Positions 43,874-52,464 of a stretch of DNA of 64,000 bases are shown here, piece by piece. A program made the position numbers and the translations under genes. The stretch is from the NCBI RefSeq assembly GCF_003426815.1, contig NZ_QKYK01000003.1, forward strand, positions 248,001 through 312,000, written 5' to 3'. Position 1 is the stretch's first letter, and every line of letters starts with the position of its first letter. This DNA is from Desertimonas flava. GTDB lineage: Bacteria > Actinomycetota > Acidimicrobiia > Acidimicrobiales > Ilumatobacteraceae. Under the pieces are notes generated by a model that ran no database searches, was not told the origin of the DNA, and saw nothing but the letters and a program-made list of their open reading frames with translations.

Positions 43874-45487
43874 TCAGGCGGCGTAGCCGACCTCCCCCCA
43901 CAGCACGTTGTTGCCGTAGTTGATGACCGTCGGCGCAACGAGGTCGTCGACGGTGGCGAAGCCGATGACGCCCTGGCCGACGAAGTAGATCGGCAGGTCG
44001 GTCAGGAACTGCTCCTGGACCGTGTTCCAGATCTCGCGCTGGGCCTCCTCCGTCGTCGCCGTGCCGAGCGAGTCCAGCGCCTCGCGCACGGCGGGGTTGT
44101 CCCAGCCGAACGAGTTGATCAGGCCGTCGGGGTGGAACGTGTCGACGAGCGTCGGGATCGGGTTCGAGAAGTAGGCGCCATGAGGGATCGCCTGGTACTC
44201 ACCGGACCTGGTCGCCTGGAGGTACTCGTCGGAGGTCTTCACGTCGATCGTCACGCTGACGTTGTCGAACTCGCCGAGGGCGGCGAGGAGGAAGTTGCTG
44301 AACTCGGTCTGGGCCGCCGAGCTCAAGGTGGTGTAGGTGAACTCGACGGGCTTGCCCTCCGCCGCCAACTCGTCGAACAAGGCCTGGGCCTGCTCGGTGT
44401 CCTGGGCGGGGAACTCGAACGCCGCGTCGTAGTAGGGCGAGGACTCGCCAAACAGCGACCTGGCAGGAGGCGTGCCGGCGGCGAAGGCGTTGGCCGCGGC
44501 AGCCTGGTCGAGGGCGTACCAGATCGCCTGGCGCGCCCGCACGTCGTCGAACGGCGGGATCGTGTTGTTGAGCCAGACGTCGGAACCGCCGCTCGTGTTG
44601 GTCACGGTGATGTCGGCGAACTCGGTGAGCTGGACGACCACGTCGGCGCCGGTCGGAGCGACGATCTGGGCGGCCCCCGACTGCAGCGCGTTCACCTGCT
44701 GCACCTGGTCGGGAACGGTCTCGAACGTGATCTCGTCGAGATACGGCTCGCCTGGGCGGAAGTCGGCGAAGTACGGGTTGCGCTCCACGATCAGGGTCTG
44801 GCCCGGCGTCCAGTCCTTCACCATGAACGGCCCGGCTCCGACCGGCACGGTGCCGAACTCGACGCCGTCGGCCTTCGCCTGTTCCATCGCGGTCGGTGAG
44901 CCGATTCCGGCGAAGTCGGAGACGAGGGTGGCGTACCACGACGGGTTGGGTTCGGCCAAAGTGACCTGCAATGTGAGGTCGTCGACCACCTCGAGCTCGA
45001 GGGCGGCCGCTGATTCGTAGAACCGCGAGCCCGTGTCCGGGTCGGCGGCCCGGGCGATGTTGTAGCGGATCGCCTCGGCGTCCATCGGCGTGCCGTCGCT
45101 GAACGTGATGCCGGGGTGGAGCGTCATCGTCCACACCGAGAAGTCCTCGTTGGGTTCGAGCGACTCGAGGAAGTAGAGCTCCAACTCCCCCGTGGCCGGG
45201 TCGAGCCACGCGAGGTTCCCGTAGACCGCCGACATCATCGGCGCATCGGTGAACGCGAACGAGACCCGCTGCAGCTGCGGGTCGAGCTGGACGACCTGGG
45301 CGGTCGCCACCATCATCGCGCTGCCGCCGGTCTGCCGGTCGGGAACGGCGGAGACGACGCGGTGATCGCCCGACGGCGAACTCGCCGCCGCGCTCCCTCC
45401 CGTGACAGCGGCGAGGGCGAGCATCACGCCGACGGTGAGCGCCGGTCGACGGCGGCGGTTGCCCCGAGTGCGGGTTCGAACTATCAC
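43874..45487 (-). CDS. Family-5 ABC transporter substrate-binding protein, paralog 2
   Basis: A 537-aa SBP_bac_5 protein. I start at GTG 45487 with AAGGGGA six bases upstream; the longer open frame to 45718 runs through the promoter region. Signal peptide RRRRPALTVGVMLALAAVTGG without a lipobox cysteine. Family blocks: YFLESLEPNEDFSVWTMTLHPGITFSDG, VGAGPFMVKDWTPGQTLIVERNPYF, RARQAIWYALDQ. It shares these with 25657 and 49121. An operator-like palindrome is 23 bases upstream. It heads the operon running to the SDR. Confidence 0.92.
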   Translation of the reverse strand: MIVRTRTRGNRRRRPALTVGVMLALAAVTGGSAAASSPSGDHRVVSAVPDRQTGGSAMMVATAQVVQLDPQLQRVSFAFTDAPMMSAVYGNLAWLDPATGELELYFLESLEPNEDFSVWTMTLHPGITFSDGTPMDAEAIRYNIARAADPDTGSRFYESAAALELEVVDDLTLQVTLAEPNPSWYATLVSDFAGIGSPTAMEQAKADGVEFGTVPVGAGPFMVKDWTPGQTLIVERNPYFADFRPGEPYLDEITFETVPDQVQQVNALQSGAAQIVAPTGADVVVQLTEFADITVTNTSGGSDVWLNNTIPPFDDVRARQAIWYALDQAAAANAFAAGTPPARSLFGESSPYYDAAFEFPAQDTEQAQALFDELAAEGKPVEFTYTTLSSAAQTEFSNFLLAALGEFDNVSVTIDVKTSDEYLQATRSGEYQAIPHGAYFSNPIPTLVDTFHPDGLINSFGWDNPAVREALDSLGTATTEEAQREIWNTVQEQFLTDLPIYFVGQGVIGFATVDDLVAPTVINYGNNVLWGEVGYAA

Positions 45488-45510
45488 GGCGTCCCCTTTG
45501 TCACGTTCAG

Positions 45511-45524
45511 TTTCGTATATGATG
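45511..45524. promoter_or_regulatory. Operator-like site (site 6)
   Basis: TTTCGTATATGATG: 10 of 12 core bases match ATCATATATGAT. It lies 23 bases upstream of the GTG of the binding protein at 45487, just above its ribosome site. Confidence 0.4.
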
Positions 45525-45576
45525 CCACAGGACAGGACCATCAGGCAAACACCGCATTCCAGCCGGGCGAGCAGAC

Positions 45577-45590
45577 CATTTGATACGATC
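45577..45590. promoter_or_regulatory. Weak operator-like half-site (site 7)
   Basis: CATTTGATACGATC, matching only 8 of 12 core bases, mainly the right half. 42 bases upstream of the CMD-like gene at 45633. Reported because of its position; low confidence. Confidence 0.2.
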
Positions 45591-45632
45591 TGGAGTTGCC
45601 GGCTCAATCCGGCCAGAAGTCGAGGAGCAGGC

Positions 45633-46640
45633 ATGGACGCCACCAGTGCCGACATCGCAGACGCATTCCGTCTCGACGTCGACAGTCCGGAGATGGACCA
45701 CGTCGATGCCGACTTCACACCGGCCGAACGAGCCGAGGCCGCCGAGCTGGCGACGCGCCGGCGGGCGTACGGCCTCTCACGCGGCCTCGACCGCGGGCAC
45801 TTCTACCAACTCACCGCCGACTCCATCGTCTTCGACCACCGTCCCGACTTCGGGCTGCGGACCCGCCAGGGCTTGGAGACGTTCATCCACCGGCTCCGCT
45901 CCACTGACACCGAGGACAGCCGGGACACCGAGATGCTGGTCGAGAGCCTCGGTCACCTCGTCATGTACGTCCGGGACGGCTGGGAGACCGGCATCTACAA
46001 CGAGTTCCGGCACTTCCAGGGCCGCGGGCTGACCAAGCAGCAGATCCTCGAGCTGGTCATGTACGCCAACCTGTCGGCTGGAATCCGGGGCCTGAAGCAG
46101 GTCTACAACGCCGTGGGGTCACACCTCGTCGACTGGAGCGACACTCCCCCGTCGCGCATTCGGATCGGACAGGCCGCAGCGTGGCCCGCCGGCTGGGAGC
46201 CCGATCCAGCGGCGTTCAAGGCCGGCCTCGACCTCTCCGTGACGCCGATGACGGACGGTGATCGCGATCGCATCGAGACGTGGTACCTCCGCAACGTCGG
46301 GTTCGTCCCCGGTTCGGTGACGTTCGCGATGACGTACCACCCGGAGTTCTACAAGTGGCATCGCGCCCGCTGGGAGATCATCTTCCAGACGCTGCCCAAG
46401 CAGGTCCTGCCGTACGTCATGATCCGCGAGCACGCGGCCACCGGCTTCGAGGAGGGCATCCGCGAAGCGGTCCTGCTGGCCAAGCATTGGGGCGTCGCCA
46501 AGGAGTGGGTGGTGCACGCGGTGATGGTCAACGCGTACTTCACCGGGTTCGACCAACTGGCGGCCGTGAACCGCGCGGTCGGCGATGTGCTGGCCGAGTG
46601 GGACGGCCCGCCCGCGCTCCCCGAGCACGAGTCGGGCTGA
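45633..46640 (+). CDS. Carboxymuconolactone decarboxylase-like (AhpD-fold) protein, paralog 3
   Basis: A 335-aa relative of 40823 and 41689 with a longer acidic N-terminus. Shared landmarks are DGWETGIYNEFRHFQGRGLTKQQILELVMYANLSAGIRGLKQVYNAVGSHL, PEFYKWHRARWEIIFQTLPKQVLPY, and AYFTGFDQLAAVNRAVGDVLAEW. Start ATG 45633 has GAGGAG six bases upstream. It diverges from the 45487 operon across a common ~145-base promoter region. Function unknown; the third copy suggests that the island needs several variants of this fold. Confidence 0.8.
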   Translation: MDATSADIADAFRLDVDSPEMDHVDADFTPAERAEAAELATRRRAYGLSRGLDRGHFYQLTADSIVFDHRPDFGLRTRQGLETFIHRLRSTDTEDSRDTEMLVESLGHLVMYVRDGWETGIYNEFRHFQGRGLTKQQILELVMYANLSAGIRGLKQVYNAVGSHLVDWSDTPPSRIRIGQAAAWPAGWEPDPAAFKAGLDLSVTPMTDGDRDRIETWYLRNVGFVPGSVTFAMTYHPEFYKWHRARWEIIFQTLPKQVLPYVMIREHAATGFEEGIREAVLLAKHWGVAKEWVVHAVMVNAYFTGFDQLAAVNRAVGDVLAEWDGPPALPEHESG

Positions 46641-46663
46641 TCACACCTCGACGGATCGTCCCG

Positions 46664-46825
46664 GTGTCGCTGCTGCCCGGCGCGCTCGTGGGAAACCTCG
46701 TGACGATTCGTTCTCACCGGCCCGAGGCCGTCCGCCGCGGGGGAATCACCGCGCGGCACGACGACGCCGAGCGCGGCCGGTTCTTCAACGTCGAGCTCGA
46801 ATCACCGCCGCTTGATGCCGACTGA
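46664..46825 (+). CDS. Small hypothetical ORF
   Basis: A possible 53-aa protein from GTG 46664 (starting MSLLPGALVGNLVTIRSHRP), ending in an acidic tail. It could be a remnant or a minor gene. No ribosome site and no family features. Otherwise 46641-47004 holds nothing clear. Confidence 0.2.
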   Translation: MSLLPGALVGNLVTIRSHRPEAVRRGGITARHDDAERGRFFNVELESPPLDAD

Positions 46826-47004
46826 CCGCCGACTGACCGCGATGAGGCGGGCTCGCGTGGCGCGTCATCGCTCGCCGCGACGGCCGGCCGACTGGCGTCG
46901 GTCGCAACGGGGTACCGCGAAGAGGCATCTGCGAAGAATGTCGTCGCGACACGTCGAGTGTCCGGCGACGTCATGGCGTGCGACGAATCACCCGAGGAGA
47001 CGAC

Positions 47005-47163
47005 GTGAACGACATTGACCCCGGCGGCGACCACGATCAACCGGATCCCGACCCCGTCGACGAGGCAGCCGCGGAGATCGACGCACGCTCCCCGGACGCA
47101 CCGGAGCAGATCGAAGAGCTCAAGGACTTCGCCGAGTCCTTGGGGCGTGACGTCGAGGACTGA
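47005..47163 (+). CDS. Small acidic protein, unknown
   Basis: A 52-aa, strongly acidic protein from GTG 47005, with GAGGAG five bases upstream. Composition (DPDPVDEAAAEIDARSPDAPEQIEELKDFAESLGRDVED) suggests a disordered N-half and an amphipathic helix. No relatives recognised. Confidence 0.5.
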   Translation: MNDIDPGGDHDQPDPDPVDEAAAEIDARSPDAPEQIEELKDFAESLGRDVED

Positions 47164-47393
47164 CGCGAAAAGGGCGCTCTGCGAGAACACGATCGGGGGT
47201 AACACTCCGACCGTGAGTGGGACCAGCCCTCGCTCCGACCTCCACCGGCGGATGGGGTGAGGCGGGGGCTGGTAGGGGCAGGCAGGGAAACTGTGACGTC
47301 TCGGTACCGACCTCTGCGCCGACAGCTCACAGTTCGACCTCCCGATCACGAGGCGGACTGATCAGGTCGCGTACCCGGCGTCGCGTTCGGCGA

Positions 47394-47708
47394 TCAACGC
47401 CGCCGCAACGGCGGGTAGATCGCATCGACCCAGCGATGGTCGTGCAAACCGTTCGATTCGCGCACGACGCAGAGTTGCCATCGCCAGTGCTCGGCATCGT
47501 CGTAGGCGCGCCGATGCTCGTCGATCGTGCCCGGGTCGGGCTGCTCGGCGAGATCGATCTCCCGACCGAGGTTCTCCGCGCGAGCACGAGCTTCCTCGAG
47601 CCGACGACCGACTCGGCCGAGGGCGCCGGCGCGCTCCTCGTTGAGCTCGGTCAGCAGCTGCGTGTAGGACCGCTCCGACCACTCGTGAGCCGACGCGGTC
47701 ATCGACAC
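47394..47708 (-). CDS. Hypothetical protein, possible C-terminal frameshift
   Basis: A 104-aa helical protein from GTG 47708 (or ATG 47702), with a charged central helix (EERAGALGRVGRRLEEARARAENLGREIDLAEQ). The C-terminus ends abruptly as YPPLRRR. A neighbouring frame continues PAVAAALIAERDAGYAT to 47362, and one extra C in the run near 47417 would join them. So the gene may extend to 47362. Unknown function. Confidence 0.45.
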   Translation of the reverse strand: MSMTASAHEWSERSYTQLLTELNEERAGALGRVGRRLEEARARAENLGREIDLAEQPDPGTIDEHRRAYDDAEHWRWQLCVVRESNGLHDHRWVDAIYPPLRRR

Positions 47709-47808
47709 AGCAACACGGCCCCGGCCGGGCCGTCGGCGACGAATCGGGCGTACACGTCGGCACCCTATCGAGGCGAGCAGCGTTGGCAGCAGGCTCTACG
47801 GTTCGCAG

Positions 47809-48450
47809 ATGGCCGACAGCTGGCTCGGAGACACACGCAAATCGTACGACGCCGACGCCGACGCCTATGCGGAGCAGGTCGAGGGACTGCTCGAGACGAA
47901 CCCGTATTTGCGGGCCAGCCTGGCGTTGTTCGCCGACCTCGTGCGCGATACCGGCGGCGGGACCGTCGCCGACATCGGCTGCGGTCCCGGCTACGTCACT
48001 CGTCACCTTCACGATCTCGGCGTCGACGCATTCGGCATCGACCTCTCGCCGGAGATGGTCGCCCTCGCACGACGCGACCATCCCGGCCTCCGCTTCGACG
48101 TCGGCACGATGACCGATCTCGACCTGGCCGACGGCTCACTCACCGGCGTGGTCGCGTTCTGGTCGGTGATCCACATCCCTGATGGCTCCGTGCCCGGCGT
48201 CTTCGCCGAGTTCCGTCGCGTGCTGCGCCCGGGCGGTCCGCTCCTCGTCGGCTTCCACGTCGGCGACGAGGTGCGCCACACGACGACGGGGTACTCGGGC
48301 AGCTCGATCAACGTCGACAGCTACCGCCGCACGCCGGCCACGATGGCCGGCTGGTTGCGAGACGCCGGGTTCACGGTGAACGCCGAGCTCGTGATGCGCC
48401 CGGACGAGGAGGTGCCGGGCGCGATCATCTTCGCGAGCACCGCCGTGTGA
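47809..48450 (+). CDS. Class I SAM-dependent methyltransferase
   Basis: A 213-aa methyltransferase. SAM motif I is VADIGCGPGYVTRHL near residue 52, motif II is in AFGIDLSPEMVALARRDHPG, and the later motif is LRPGGPLLVGFH. It resembles the UbiE/Methyltransf_11 family; substrate unknown. It is not linked to the catabolic operon by strand spacing or operator. Confident family call. Confidence 0.88.
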   Translation: MADSWLGDTRKSYDADADAYAEQVEGLLETNPYLRASLALFADLVRDTGGGTVADIGCGPGYVTRHLHDLGVDAFGIDLSPEMVALARRDHPGLRFDVGTMTDLDLADGSLTGVVAFWSVIHIPDGSVPGVFAEFRRVLRPGGPLLVGFHVGDEVRHTTTGYSGSSINVDSYRRTPATMAGWLRDAGFTVNAELVMRPDEEVPGAIIFASTAV

Positions 48451-48485
48451 CGACTTCGTGCTGTCCCGCAGCTCCGGAACGCCCA

Positions 48486-48860
48486 CTAGTCCTCGGTGAT
48501 GCAGAAGTCGTTGCCCTCGGGATCGCGCATCCAGCTGTGATGCTCGAACTCCTGGACCACCGATGCCCCGAGCGCTGTCAAGCGAGCGCGTTCGCCCGCT
48601 CGATCCGGCGTCGCGATGTCGAGGTGCAGGGGTCGCTTGCGCAATAGCGGGACCTCCACCTCCTGGAAGCAGATCTCCACGGACGGACCATCGAGAATGA
48701 CGGAGGGATCGGTGTCAGGCGTTCGCCCCATCGACGCGAGGCGCGCGATCTCGTCGTCGTCGTACGGTCGGATCTCGTAACCGTCGAGGGCAGCGGCCCA
48801 GAAGCGAGCGAGCTGCGCCGGCCGGCGGCTGTCGACAACGAGCTGGGCCAATCGAGCCAT
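48486..48860 (-). CDS. VOC (glyoxalase-like) family protein
   Basis: A 124-aa protein of the vicinal oxygen chelate superfamily, of the short Glyoxalase_6 kind: RLAQLVVDSRRPAQLARFWAAALDGYEIRPYDDDE at the N-terminus and MRDPEGNDFCITED at the C-terminus. Such proteins often bind metals or antibiotics or remain uncharacterised. It faces the methyltransferase tail to tail. Confidence 0.8.
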   Translation of the reverse strand: MARLAQLVVDSRRPAQLARFWAAALDGYEIRPYDDDEIARLASMGRTPDTDPSVILDGPSVEICFQEVEVPLLRKRPLHLDIATPDRAGERARLTALGASVVQEFEHHSWMRDPEGNDFCITED

Positions 48861-49037
48861 GAACCCATCCTCGCGTCTCGCCCACCCTGTCCGTACCGCC
48901 GTTTCAGAGCCGGCGGCGGTTCCTCACCGCACTCACTCGGGACGCGTGAGCTGTCCGTGCGCTCGGTGGACTCGCGGTTGCGTACATGCGACATCGGTGG
49001 GCGGCTCAGCGCCACGATCGTCTTGATCTCGCCCACC

Positions 49038-49051
49038 GATCATATACAATC
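49038..49051. promoter_or_regulatory. Operator-like site (site 8)
   Basis: GATCATATACAATC: 10 of 12 core bases match the consensus. 69 bases upstream of the family-5 binding protein start (49121). Confidence 0.45.
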
Positions 49052-49120
49052 GGCGCAGCGCGCGTGCTTGGGGGCCCAGTCGTGCGACGTTCGAGTCCCG
49101 GGCCGCACAGGAGGCAATCC

Positions 49121-50716
49121 ATGTCCCGAGGAACGACGCTTGGCCGATCTGTCGTCCGACATCGAAGGCGTGCCGCCGTGATAGGCGTGGCCGCGGCCGC
49201 ACTCATCGGCAGCGTCAACGTCGGTGTCGACGCTTCGGCGCCGCCCGACCAAGAGCGCAGGGGTGGCAGCGTGACCGTCGCGCTGAACGGCCCGCCGCTC
49301 GCGATCGATCCGAGCCTCGATCGTATCTCGTTCTCCTACGGCATCGCCGTGGTCGGCGCCGCGATCTTCGGCCACCTCGCGTACGTCGAGCCGACGACGG
49401 GAGCGGTGAAGCTCTACTTCCTCGAGTCGCTCGAGCCCAACGAGGACGCATCGGTTTGGACGATGAGGCTGCATCCGAACATCAAGTTCAGCGACGGGAC
49501 GCCGCTCGACGCCGAGGCGATCAAGTACAACATCGAGCGCACGGCCGACCCCGAGACGGGATCGGCGTTCCAGGGCGCGGCCGAGGGCCTCGAGATGACC
49601 GTGATCGACGACCTCACGCTCGAGGTCGCCTTACCCGAGCCGAACAGGCTGTGGGACGCCAACGTCGTTGCCAACCTCTCCGCCGTCGGCTCCCCGACGG
49701 CGATTCAAGCGGCGCTCGATGCTGGCGAGGTCCCTGGCTCGAACCCGGTCGGGGCGGGTCCGTTCATGATCGACGAGTGGGATCCGGGGGCACGGGTGGT
49801 GCTCGCGGCCAACCCGTACTTCCAGGACTTCGAGCCCGGCCAGCCGTTTCTCGACGAGCTGATCTTCGAGGCGGTGCCCGACGATCAGCAGCGGGTCAAC
49901 GCCGTCTTGTCCGGGGCGGCCCAGATGTCGCTCGTGTACTTCGGCAGCGCTGCGAACGAGCTGCTCGAGAACGCCAACGCGGTGACCACGACCCCAGGTG
50001 GCGCCAACTCGATCAGCCTGAGCACGTCGCGCCCGCCGTTCGACGACGTGCGGGCCCGCCGGGCCCTCGCCCTCGCACTCGACCGGGCCGCGATCGGTGA
50101 GGCCATCAATCCCGGGTCGCCGCTGATGACCGGACTGTTCCCGGAAGGGTCGCCGTTCTACAACCCGGAGTACACGTGGCCTGAACAGGATCACGACGAG
50201 GCGCAGCGCCTCTTCGACGAGCTCGCCGCCGAAGGCAATCCGGTGGAGTTCACCTACACCACCAACGACAGCGCCACGCAACGAGACGTGTTCGACGCGC
50301 TCGCCGCCCAGCTCGCCGAGTACGACAACGTGTCGATCACGGCCGATGTGCGGACGCAGAACGACTACACCTTGGCGACCAAGGTCCAGCACGACTTCCA
50401 GACGAGCGCCTCGTGCGTGTGCTTCACGGCTCCGGTACCTGGGCTGTACGACTACCTGACGCCGGGCGGCATCGAGAACTACTCCGACTGGGAGAACGAG
50501 GACGTCACGGCGGCGTTGGCCGGCCTGTCCAGCGTCCAGAGCGTCGAGGAGCAGAAGGCGATCTGGGACGTCGTGCAACGTGAACTCGTCGAGGAGATGC
50601 CGATCCTCTTCTTCACCTCCGCAGGGATCACGCTCGGCTACGCCGACGGGCTGCTCGCGCCGGTGCCAGTGAACCTCGGGACGTACCCGATCTGGGCGGA
50701 GGTCGGATACGAGTGA
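49121..50716 (+). CDS. Family-5 ABC transporter substrate-binding protein, paralog 3
   Basis: A 531-aa SBP_bac_5 protein. Start ATG 49121 has AGGAGG seven bases upstream. Signal peptide RRRAAVIGVAAAALIGSVNVG without a lipobox cysteine. Blocks LYFLESLEPNEDASVWTMRLHPNIKFSDGTPLDAEAIKYNIER and RARRALALALDR match the two other paralogs (25657, 43874). Its stop overlaps the start of the next amidohydrolase by four bases (GTGA), linking receptor and enzyme directly. Confidence 0.92.
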   Translation: MSRGTTLGRSVVRHRRRAAVIGVAAAALIGSVNVGVDASAPPDQERRGGSVTVALNGPPLAIDPSLDRISFSYGIAVVGAAIFGHLAYVEPTTGAVKLYFLESLEPNEDASVWTMRLHPNIKFSDGTPLDAEAIKYNIERTADPETGSAFQGAAEGLEMTVIDDLTLEVALPEPNRLWDANVVANLSAVGSPTAIQAALDAGEVPGSNPVGAGPFMIDEWDPGARVVLAANPYFQDFEPGQPFLDELIFEAVPDDQQRVNAVLSGAAQMSLVYFGSAANELLENANAVTTTPGGANSISLSTSRPPFDDVRARRALALALDRAAIGEAINPGSPLMTGLFPEGSPFYNPEYTWPEQDHDEAQRLFDELAAEGNPVEFTYTTNDSATQRDVFDALAAQLAEYDNVSITADVRTQNDYTLATKVQHDFQTSASCVCFTAPVPGLYDYLTPGGIENYSDWENEDVTAALAGLSSVQSVEEQKAIWDVVQRELVEEMPILFFTSAGITLGYADGLLAPVPVNLGTYPIWAEVGYE

Positions 50717-51558
50717 CCCACTCGTCCACGCTCGACATCATCGACGCGCACCAGCACGTCGGTGACCTCTCCGACTCCCTGACGATGGACGGCGCGGCGC
50801 ACGGCCAGCGCGAGTCGGAGGACGTGCGGCGCGAGCGAGATGTGGCGAAACGCCTCGCACTCCTCGATCAGCAGCACGTCCGCCAGTCGGTGATCATCGC
50901 GAGCCACGCGTATCTGCGCCCTGACGGAATCGCCGACACAAGACGCGTCAATGAGGGCGTCGTTCGATACTGCCAAGTCCGACCGGATCGCTTTCCGTAC
51001 CCCGTGGGGGTCGTCGAGCCGCTGTACGGCGAACGGGGGCTCGCCGAACTCGATCGCTGTCGCGACGAGCTCGGAATGACAGGCATCAGCTTTCACACTC
51101 GCTTCCAAGGCGTCGCCCTGGACAGTCCGTGGATGTTTCGTTACCTGGAGCGGATGGGCGAGCTCGGGCTCGTGCCGTTCGTGCACGCGCTCGGTGTCAT
51201 CGCCGACCAAGCCCTCTGGCGTGTGGACAAGCTCGCGCGGGCGATGCCGGATCTCACGATGGTCGTACTCGCCGGGTTCGCGGACGCCGAGACTCCCTTG
51301 CAGCTCCATGACGTCGCAGACCGCAACCCGAACCTCGTCTTCGACATCTCGCTCGCCATCAACTTCGAGACGTTCGTCGAACCTGCCGTCCGCCGGCTCG
51401 GCGCACACCGCTTCGTGTTCGGAAGCGACACCTATTCGGCGGCGACGCGGCCTGGCCACGTGCTGGGCCAGCTCCTCGGCTCGGCCATGGACGATGCGGA
51501 CAAGGCTGCGATCGCCGGAGGCAACATTCGGCGGGTGCTGTCAGCTGCGAGCCGTTGA
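50713..51558 (+). CDS. Amidohydrolase 2 family protein
   Basis: A 281-aa TIM-barrel hydrolase or decarboxylase. Metal motif IIDAHQHVGDLS at the N-terminus, FHTRFQG, PFVHALG and the C-terminal FVFGSDTYSAATRPGHVLG. It starts at GTG 50713 overlapping the binding-protein stop. It is shorter than, and only distantly similar to, the ACMSD-like protein at 42577. The receptor-amidohydrolase pair repeats the layout of 43874-42577, which suggests parallel modules for related compounds. Confidence 0.85.
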   Translation: MTHSSTLDIIDAHQHVGDLSDSLTMDGAAHGQRESEDVRRERDVAKRLALLDQQHVRQSVIIASHAYLRPDGIADTRRVNEGVVRYCQVRPDRFPYPVGVVEPLYGERGLAELDRCRDELGMTGISFHTRFQGVALDSPWMFRYLERMGELGLVPFVHALGVIADQALWRVDKLARAMPDLTMVVLAGFADAETPLQLHDVADRNPNLVFDISLAINFETFVEPAVRRLGAHRFVFGSDTYSAATRPGHVLGQLLGSAMDDADKAAIAGGNIRRVLSAASR

Positions 51559-51756
51559 CGAGGGGCTGCCGAGGCTCACGTCGTCGAACATCGCTGAGCA
51601 TCGCAGGGCGCCGTGGCACGCGGTCACCACGCCCTCCGACCCGAAGCGCTCGAGGTCGGGCCGCTCGCTGATCGCGCTCGCAGCGAACGGCCAAGCCCGC
51701 TCGACATTTCTTGCGCAGATGTGTAACCGACGCTGCGTCCTCTCGTCGAGATAGCC

Positions 51757-51960
51757 ATGAATCACAAAGTGTTCCGCACCCTGGTTGCCGGCGGGTTCGC
51801 CGCCGCCACACTCACCATCGCCGTCGGGTCGCTCGCCGGCCCGTCCGCGACCGCCGCTGCGACGTCGCCGCCCGATGTGAGCACTGCCGCGCTGGCGCCG
51901 TCACCGCAGGGCATCATCATGAGCGACGGCCGGATCTGCAACCCCCGCTGGGGCTGCTGA
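51757..51960 (+). CDS. Small secreted peptide, unknown
   Basis: A 67-aa product. Residues 1-34 make a signal peptide (MNHKVFRTLVAGGFAAATLTIAVGSLAG), then an Ala/Pro-rich stretch and a short C-terminus with two cysteines (SDGRICNPRWGC), four intervening residues apart plus the end. It could be a secreted peptide with one disulfide. The ribosome site is weak. No processing enzymes are adjacent; it lies next to the IS110 element. Confidence 0.45.
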   Translation: MNHKVFRTLVAGGFAAATLTIAVGSLAGPSATAAATSPPDVSTAALAPSPQGIIMSDGRICNPRWGC

Positions 51961-52464
51961 CCCGCACTGGAGCGGTCGCGGCGCCGTTACCAGACCGCCA
52001 GCATGTGAAGTAGTCGATCGTCCGGAGATCAACGGCACGGCCGACGTCTTCCGACGGCCGCTCACTGACCGCCCCGAGAGCTTCATGGAGTACTAGGTCG
52101 CGCCCGACGCAGCGGCCACCACCATCCCCCTGTCGAGGAACCGTACGGACCACACCGAAGCGCGGGTGTCGACATGCCGTTCGGGTGCGCCCGGGCCAAG
52201 CATGTCGCGTGGTCGGGCCGGTGGCGGGTTGATACGGCGAAGGATGGATCTGCGTTCTGTGCTGACGTTCAGAGTTGTCCGATACCGAATCCTCTCTGTG
52301 TCAAGAGGGGCCTGAGGGCGCGTCGGAGCGGCGGCTGGCGGTGTGTCGTAGCGTTTGAGTTGGGGTCCGGGAGTGACTTCGCCGAAGAGCCGGTCTGTAG
52401 GAATGGAAGCCGGTCACGCTGGCTGAGAAGTCGTGTCCTGGTGTCCTCCCGGGCCCTCGGCAGG
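51961..52464. other. Gene-free stretch between small peptide and IS110 element
   Basis: About 500 bases without a convincing gene. The open plus-strand frame from 52174 is the antisense shadow of the transposase tail, and its upstream codons are not conserved-looking. The IS110 right boundary probably lies here. Confidence 0.4.

Noticed and set aside
51541-51765. 74-codon minus-strand frame between the amidohydrolase and the small peptide
   Set aside because: No recognisable motif and it overlaps the amidohydrolase end; may be a remnant but not supportable.
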